Below are positions 43,301 to 52,100 of a stretch of 64,000 nucleotides of DNA, in pieces. The notes under the pieces are model-generated. The model saw only the letters and a list, made by a program, of their open reading frames with translations. It was not told the DNA's origin and made no database searches. The first letter of the stretch is position 1; the number at the start of each line of letters is the position of its first letter. The DNA is from Anastatus disparis (Eukaryota > Arthropoda > Insecta > Hymenoptera > Eupelmidae): contig JAFFSR010000227.1 in assembly GCA_017163975.1 (NCBI GenBank), positions 1,922,001-1,986,000 of the forward strand, in the 5' to 3' direction. Position numbers and translations under genes: made by a program.

Positions 43301-46300
43301 AATTTGTGTTATATATTAAAGAGAATATTAATTTTATGTTTCAGGCTATTTTACAAAAATCTTCATTATCAGTTGAAATTGAAGTTAGGCCAAAGCACTT
43401 GGTACCAGATACAAATTGTTTCATTGATTACCTACCACAGCTGCAAAGTATTACAAAAGCAACGTCTGCTGCGCAGCCAATTTACACTTTAATGGTGCCC
43501 CTTGTTGGTGAGAATTTCATTTTATTAATTTTTTCATTAAACTTTTATTTTATTTATAAATATTTTTATTATTTTTATTATTATTATTATTTTAATTTAA
43601 AGCGTTAAGATAATTCAATCTAGCATGATAATTTGAAGTATTAGAAACAAGTTTTAAAAAATTTACAAAATAAATATCTGAAGAAAAAAGTTTTTTTTCA
43701 AAGTAACATTAGCGTATATCGGAAATCCATAATTAAAATAAATTTTAAATTCTAATGTTTCGAACAATATTTTTTTTCTATTTTATTTAACGTCGCTGCT
43801 TTTATGCAATCATTGTAATGCTAATTAGCGTCGGAGGTTTCCAGTGTATTTCTGAATAAAGCATATGTATCAAAGACAGTGATGCTTGTATCAATGGGCC
43901 GCCGAGAGCGGAATTCGAACTCGAGTTCTCGAGATTATGAATCCATCGCTCTACCGATTGAGCCACTGATAACCTTTTTATTCAACAAATATAAATACTA
44001 TTGATACGAACTATAAACTTAATATTATTCATTACAATCCACAATTAAAATAAATTTTAAATTCTAATGTTTCAACAAATATAAATACTATTGATACAAA
44101 CTATAAACTTTATATTATTCAAATTCTATAAATGACTTTGATATTGAATCAATTAGTCTACAAAAGTTATCAAATGAAACAGCTTACTCATCATCATTCT
44201 ATACCTTGTTATTGTCGTAGAAAATCCAAGTTTAAAATTAAATATTTATTATATAGATACTCAATAGTTATTTTCAAATTTTTAAATTGAAAAAAAAATG
44301 AATAAAAAAATTTGATAAACAAAATCGTGCGTTGACTCAAGGCTCTTTATGGCCGGAAGGTCCATCCATCACTGTCATGTCAGTGTGCAATGCAAATGGC
44401 CCACGTTACAATCCGTATACTGATCCTTCTTCACGCATTTTATTTTTATTCTTTCTTTTTTTTTTTGGTAAAAATCCTTCCAAATGCACGATTCATAAAA
44501 TTACGTGGTCATCGTCGTCGCGAAGTCTCATTCGTTGCGCAATGCAAAACGCGTGCCGGAAGAAACTTTTAAACCAATCGTAATTTTATTTTCTTTTTTA
44601 TTCTTCTTCTTCTTCTTCTTTTTTTTCAATTTAACAGGCCGTGACCTACGTTTATACAATACTCACAACGTAACCTTCCGTAATATCTTATGTCTTAACT
44701 GAATATTTGTATATTCATTGTTGATTAGAAGGAATTTCTTTTGCTCTTCGTCTTTATACAGATAAATGTTTGAGTTAACTTGAAGGTCTCGTAAATCGAA
44801 CGAGAGTCAAAGTAATTGTGAAGTAAAGGATGGATTTTTTTCTTCTTTTTTTTAAAGATACAAGGAAGCTATGAATATATGAGGAAGATCAAATTGTCGA
44901 TTATATAATAACATTAGTTTTGTTGTTAGGTTAATCATTAGTAATATTATTAATCAAAATTGTCGATGATTATCAAAATTAAATTACAATAACTTCTTTG
45001 TTTGATTAGATTTCATACAGTTGTACAAGTCAATAAAAGTCAATAATGATAAACATGTTTTTTACTTTTTTAAACATATTCTATCAAAAGTTTACTTGCG
45101 TTTTTTATAGAATTTCAAAAAAATAAAACAAAAATCTTCTAAGGTTGGCTCTATTCAATAAAAGATTTCTCGGAAAAAGAGCCAAAGATTTACCTTCTAA
45201 GGTCACTAAAGAAAATAAACTGGAATAAAAAAAAGGAAAGAGAGAATAAAAGAAAGGGATGTTAAAGTGTATTTGGTAAAGTCAACAAGTAAAGAAATCA
45301 AGTGAAAAGAATTGAAAATATTTCCGATCGAATCAAGAATACCATTTGCCAAGTAGAAAAAAAAAGAGAGAAGAAAAGATATGGCAAGAAAAAAAAACGA
45401 ATAAAAGAAAGAAATACAGAAAGAGAATACGTTTCAATAGCAACATTCGTATTTGGTTTTCTATTTATATCTAACGTTTTCTCGTATACACATATACGTC
45501 ACATTCACCAATAGCTTAATGTATCTTCGTACAATAAACTTTTAGTTTAGAAATAAAAAAGAAGGAAAAAAAAATAAAAGTATTATATTTATTGTTGAAT
45601 ATATAGTAATTGCATTGATTCTTCTGAGAAGAAAAAAAAATGTAAAATTATTCCGCATACTTTCTTAGTTTTCTATTGTGCTTTCATTGTCTTCGTAAGC
45701 TTTCAGTAGTTTTCTTATGTCAATGCGTGCAAATAGTTTTCTATTTCCTAGTTGTATAAATATAATGTTATGTTCTTTATAGTATTATATTTTAAAATAT
45801 TGATTGTTTTTAGTTATAAATATTGTAAAACAAATGAATGTACATGCATTTTTTTAAGGTTTATTGTTAGATTTTGCAATTTTAAAGAAAAATTTTATTT
45901 AATGTAAAATTTTGCTATGGATACAGTCAGAATGTGCTTAGAATAATATATTTGTTATTACTTAAAAATTATGTTTGAAATGTATTCTTGTTTTATTCAA
46001 CAAGTATTTCAGCTGTATTAGTTTCAGTTTGAAAATTGATTAGACCACAGAATGTATTCACAGGCTTTAAAAACCCAATTACCTTATTAAGATATTATTA
46101 CATACGATATTTTACATTTTTTCAAATAATTAAAAAAAAAATAACACTCATTTAAAATTAAAAACCTCGAAAAAAAGAGAAATAAACAGTTAACCCTAGA
46201 ACAATGACCGACGAATTAAAATCTAACAGGTCGCCTTTTAAAATCTAGAAATAATCACGCAAACTTTTTTTTTATGAGAAAAAGAACAACATCAAGGATC

Positions 46301-49088
46301 ATCCTCCCATATACTCGAATAACCAAGAAATTAAATGTGGGAAAGAAAAAAGAATAATTTTTCGATCATATCTCCTCGTGCGTTCCATACCGAAAAAAAA
46401 AAACAACAACTTATACCAAGCATTTATTCTATAACCGCTGTATACAACCTATTATGAAATTAAACGTTTAAAAAATTCTTTCCGATTGAAAACAAAAAAA
46501 AACAAAGTACACATAATTTTCGGCAATATTATACAACCGCACAGAGCTTGAGTATAAAGTTTGTTGTCTTACAAGGCCTAGCATGTTTTTTTCCCTCTCT
46601 TATTTAGCCGGAAACGGAAGCCAATATCTCGGTAATGTTAATAAGCAGCCGCAACTGCTATATTAACGGAGTTTGATTGCTTATGCTTTTGAACTAGAGC
46701 ATACCGCGATATAATTACGTCACACGATCAAACCTTTCATCCTTCTTTCTTACTTCATTTTTTTTCTCTTTTAATATATATGCGTAATAGACATAAACGC
46801 AGTAGCTTATGTACTAGGGCCTATTACTATAGACGCGTATACATAACTATATATATAGCTAACGGTAGTCAAAGCATTATAAATAACTTCTTATACGAGT
46901 CTATCGCATGCCATTCTGTTATAGGATAGGTTAGAAGCTGTAAATTCGTCGATCGAAAGGAATTTTATCATTTTTTTTAGTTTCTTTTGATGCCTCGAGT
47001 ACGCATTATTGATCAATAATCTTATTGACCGATGCCACGCAACGTTTAATAATGTATCTCTTTAAACGTTTCTTCAATTGTTATCTACTTTTTTTGTTCT
47101 AATGGTGTTTTGTAAGAAGCCATATCATCATCGGACGAAGGTTCGGTCATTAAATTTCAGATACGCTTTGAATGAAATTTGTTTTCAAATTTTTCTTCTA
47201 CTTCTTTTTTCTTATCAATTTTCTTGTCTTTATGGTTGTTAATATGACGTGATTTGATTTCAGCCCGAATATCAATGAAAATTGTAACATAGCGTTATAA
47301 TGTCTAACAAATTGTCGACTTTAATATATAGGATGTGTAGCGGGAAAAAGTTGTTTTGAGTTATGAGGATCGATCGGGGTGATTATTGCTTATTAACTCA
47401 ATGCTTATTATACAACGGGTATTTTCTTATACCCAAGCTTGTGTATACATGAGGATGATAACCAAAGAGAGAGAAAAAAGAGAGCATTATTTAAATTCCT
47501 GTAGGGTTATTGTACGCCTGATACAGTTAAGTTGTTTAATCGTTTGTAATGACGTTATTTTAAAATTGAGAAAAAAAATAACGTAAATAAATAAAAGGCA
47601 TATGAAAAAAAAAAGTAGAAAATCTATGCGTTATCAGGGCAGCAGTGTCATTTGATTTTAAAATCGTTTAACGGTTTAAATTTTCTATAATGAAACTATG
47701 CATATACTTAACTTAGATTTAAAAGCTGGTTAACATTTTTTAATTTATCATGCTAATGCAATGCAAGTGGAATAATTATCTCGAGGAGGCTTAGGTTAAC
47801 ACGGCTTCTTAATTATAATTGTGAACAAATATATTTTTTTTTTCTTTCGCTTATAAGCCATCAATTGTTAATAATAATTATAACTGTTTATTCTGTAACT
47901 TTAGCACTTGGTACTCGTGAATGCCAATGATTAATTTTTGTATTTCATTATGAATACATAAATATCAAAACACATTATAATATCATTAAAATATTCAACA
48001 TCCATATCAATATTCATCATCGCTAGATGTTAACTTATAAATCAAGTTTTCTCACAAAAAAAAGGGAGATAGGAAAAAAAAGGATTTGAAAAAAAAAATT
48101 TCACAAACATACATATATATATATATATTCTTTAGATTAAAATTTAATCGTTGAAGAGATATGAAGGTTTGCAACTGCCTTACGGCGTATATTCAAAATC
48201 ATTTTAGTCTACGTAGCATTAACGCTTCAACAGAGGAATACTGCATGCATTATCGATTCGTTCAACTTCTCTCTCTCTTCTTATATATCTTGCCATTCTT
48301 CTTTTTCGATTGTACCTTCTTTTTTTTATGTCTTTTCTTTATCTCTTAGCCAAGCTACGAAGTTCTTTTTTCCTTTATTTTTTTTCTCCGTGAGATTTGC
48401 ATTGGTCAGCTCCTTCGGGGTCTGAGTGTTCGTAAAGGTTGATAAAAAGCTCGTACGGGGGTTCTCTCTGTGTAACAAAAAGTATATGAGAGATTTAACC
48501 GAGAAAAAATTCGGGATGGAAAACAAAAGTCTGTATGAAAGTTTATAAAATTAAAGGAAGAATTATGCATTGCGCAGAAAAATATTGTGAGAGAAAATTT
48601 TTTTAAACCGAATGTTAAAGTTGAAATATAAAAAAGCACTGTAATTTAAATTCTACTCTCCGTTTCAATCAAAATGTAACGATTACATGCATAATTGAAA
48701 GTTAAATCGAACGATAATTGTATAATCAAATTATTTCATTATACGTAAAAATTTTATTAAATTAAAATCGTGGAATATGAAAAATGTAGAATTATTACTT
48801 TTTAAAATAATTGCATCATGAAATCGATAAAATATTTGAATGTATAACGATCTCCAAGATAAAGCCATTAAAACTCTTTTACAGATCAAACGACATAATT
48901 TAAATATACGACTTGATTAAAATCTGATCCGAGTTTATATAATATATATAGATTTTATAGGCCTCCTTTTTTTAATTTGAAGAAAAAATAAAAAAAAAAG
49001 AGGGAAACATTAATTGTTTCATAGTCACGAGTAAGCTGTCTCATATATCTTAAGATTCTCCCATTAGATTGTTACACAATATTCCGGT

Positions 49089-49120
<32 letters not shown>

Positions 49121-52100
49121 CGCACACATGCTCATACACACACAGACATATTGCACACACATGTCTATTGGCCCTATCTCTCGTTTGGTACTAATCAACG
49201 TCTCATTTTTCCAGCGAGTAAAAAAGGAAAAAAAAAAGAACGCTCGTAAAAACTAGAATATTTTCGTCTTGAACATTGACGGTACATAATACACACGCGC
49301 TTACACCTATATAGATATAGACACCTGAATATATATATATATCTGTTTTTTCAATGTATGTATATATACATATAGGATTCGTGCAAAATCGGCCGCGAGT
49401 GACCTCCGACCTCTTGGCGGTCCGTCTGGCTTCTCTTTTTCTTTTCTCTTCTTCTTCATTCTCCTTTCTCTCTATCTTTCTCTCTCTCTTTCTCTGACTG
49501 TCTCTCTCTCTCTCTTTCTCTCTGCTAGGAACAACGGTGAGTCTTCACAGTTAGGTTCTCACGGCTCAGGCTCGCGCTTTAAAACGCACACACTTGGTTT
49601 TAACCGTATGTGTGCAAGTAACATATAGAGAAAGCAAAAGAGAGAAGAAGTGCAGGTCGATTGGCCAGCGGGGACTGCTGAGTTGGTTAGCTTTTATACG
49701 TATATACATATAGCATATGACAAGAAAAAAAGAAGAGAAAGAGGAGAAAAAAAAGACTCGGACATGTGTGGGCGAGGCCCGTTGAGAATGAATTTTGAAG
49801 AACCCCATAGGAAAAGGAGGATAAGAAGGATAAATTCGCTGAGTTTAAAATGAACACTTTAATTGCCGACCTACAATGAAGGATTTTATTTTTCTTTTTC
49901 TTATTTTTAAATAAAGAGAAAGAGAGGGAGAGAAGATAGTCGTTGACGTGATTAAAGGATCGTTAAGGCGCGGGCGAGAATGGAACAGCTCGATGTGTTG
50001 TTTGATTAGGTTTCGTGAGAGGACAAACGACGATGAAGCTTATATATTAATTTAGATGCCTGCGTATAACATACTTTTCCAAGCGTATAAGAAAGGTTAA
50101 AAAAAATATACAAAAGGGGGCTCAGATTAATGAACACTGTATGTTATGATGTCTTTGTAATGAAGATTTTATATTATTTCCTTCCTAAGAGTTATGACTT
50201 ATATTTAAACAAACATTATTTGAATTTTTATCCTAATAATACTAAGATAATGAATATTTCATTTTAAATGTTATTATCTCATTAATATTTCAATAGAATT
50301 TATTATGCATTAATTTTTTTCAGAATCAACATCGGCCACATAATTTAATACAAAAAGACATGGGCTTTAGAAAAATGAGATATTTTGAAAAGTCTATATA
50401 TATCCCTCGAAGGAATACTATCCTTTCCGAAAGTATTTGTATAGGTTAAACACTTGGGATTTCTTTAGAGGATGCCCTTTATGTATTATTTATACTTTCA
50501 TATTTTTTGCATGAAAAATTCAATTCCTATTTATAGAACATTCTGTGGGATATTATTATATTTTTAATTTACATAATATTGTTCAAATATTTCATTTGTC
50601 AGAAATAGCAAGTATGGAATTTTTTAAATATTCATGGACAGAAACTCTATAGATAAAATTACTATATTTCATGTTATATATTAACTATGAGATAAACTTG
50701 ATTTCGTATATATATATATATAAGAAATTTTACAACAATTATTTTAATATGATGAATTTTATTTAAAATTTTAAAGTATCTTTTTTAATTTACTAATTAA
50801 TTTTTAATTTCAAGGAAAATTTTAATACACTTTTGTAATTCTATGCCTCTAGAGGAGTAATTTTCAGAAAAATTGTCATTAAAATTTATATTATAACTTT
50901 AAATCGAAAATTCCTACTATCTGATTATTTTATCAGCAATAAAAAGCGATATAAAAGTAACTTCAACTACTAATTTCTTTTCCAAAGTTAAAATTGACTT
51001 AAAATAACTTTTATAGGACAAAATTCAATCACACTTACAATTATTCAAATCATGCAATAAAATATTTCTTCGCAACGTCGTATTTTATCCCCTCACTATA
51101 TGGAAGTATAAAAAAATCAAAATTGAAAAGTCTTGAAGGGGAAGTAAGCTAAATAAAAATCGAAGAAAATATATATATAAGACTACATTATCTGCTTTTC
51201 CTGGGCGTACGATGAAAACGAGCAATTTTTGTATGTGGGGCGTGAAAATTTATCACCCTAAAAATGTCACCCAAGATTACTATCTGCGTGAAATTACATA
51301 TTTTGCAGCAGAGATAACATGTTTACGCTTAACTGTAAGGTTATATGAAACTTGTAGTTTATAATCTCTTATCAAAACTACAATTTCAGTTTTATGATTG
51401 CTTGTATAAGTATTAATAAATAAGGATTTTTTGATATAACCAGTAATTCATTTTATAATATTTATGTTCCATCTAACTTTATTCTGCTTTAAATGATAAA
51501 TATATAATTTAAATAAAATTTTTTTAAACCCAATATACACTAATGTTAATACATATCCTTAATTTAATTTTGACACATAAAAAAATTTTTATATTACAAA
51601 AAATTAAAAAATTTTTATTTGATTATTAATAATAAATTAAACTATAATAGAATAATTCATTAAATAATAAATTAAATATAATTTCGACATCTAAAAATCG
51701 ATCAAATAGAAAAAATAAGGTATGAAATAAAAATTCCGATTATTTAAGTACATCGTAAATATATTCTTCTTTAAAGGTACATAAAGCCTTGATGACTGAC
51801 TTATTATATACGAATACCTGAGTTTGACTGACTTGTACCTTTAGCCCTTACCAGCCCCTTTTCGTCGACCCATTCCATATGGCCATTTTTCTCTTAGACT
51901 CCACATGTTTCCATCTCTCGGTTTTTCCCAGGTCATATTATTGACTTCTACAAGTCTGTTATTATATCGTAAAAATCATATGTTGTTTGTCCCTTGTTAA
52001 TTTTATTTAGGACTATTTAGGATATTGTTCTTGAACTTAGATACATGAATTTTTAGGAACAATATTTTAAATTTGACTACGTGATGATGGACGGCGTAGT

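Larger units (their letters stand above)
17342..43344 (+). other. Smg6 giant intron, 26.0 kb
   Basis: Separates the linker exon from the PIN exons. It is a mosaic of AT deserts and GC-richer, microsatellite-bearing islands, the clearest at about 18900-19060, 19670-20080, 21940-22700, 25560-26180, 26950-27450, 29640-31340, 38160-38870 and 40540-40860. It contains SINE copies 2 and 3, two foldback elements, a Tc1-like end and a 72-nt TA run. No nested protein gene could be supported on either strand: the open frames are short, low in complexity and often overlap several frames at once. Confidence 0.7.

Noticed and set aside
44332..44583. Open frame starting MTQGSLWPEGPS, possible extra exon
   Set aside because: No pyrimidine tract and AG at its start, it runs into T-rich sequence, and the PIN domain is already complete without it.
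45302..45514. Lys/Arg/Glu-rich open frame
   Set aside because: Purine-rich intron sequence gives such frames without stops; there is no other sign of coding.
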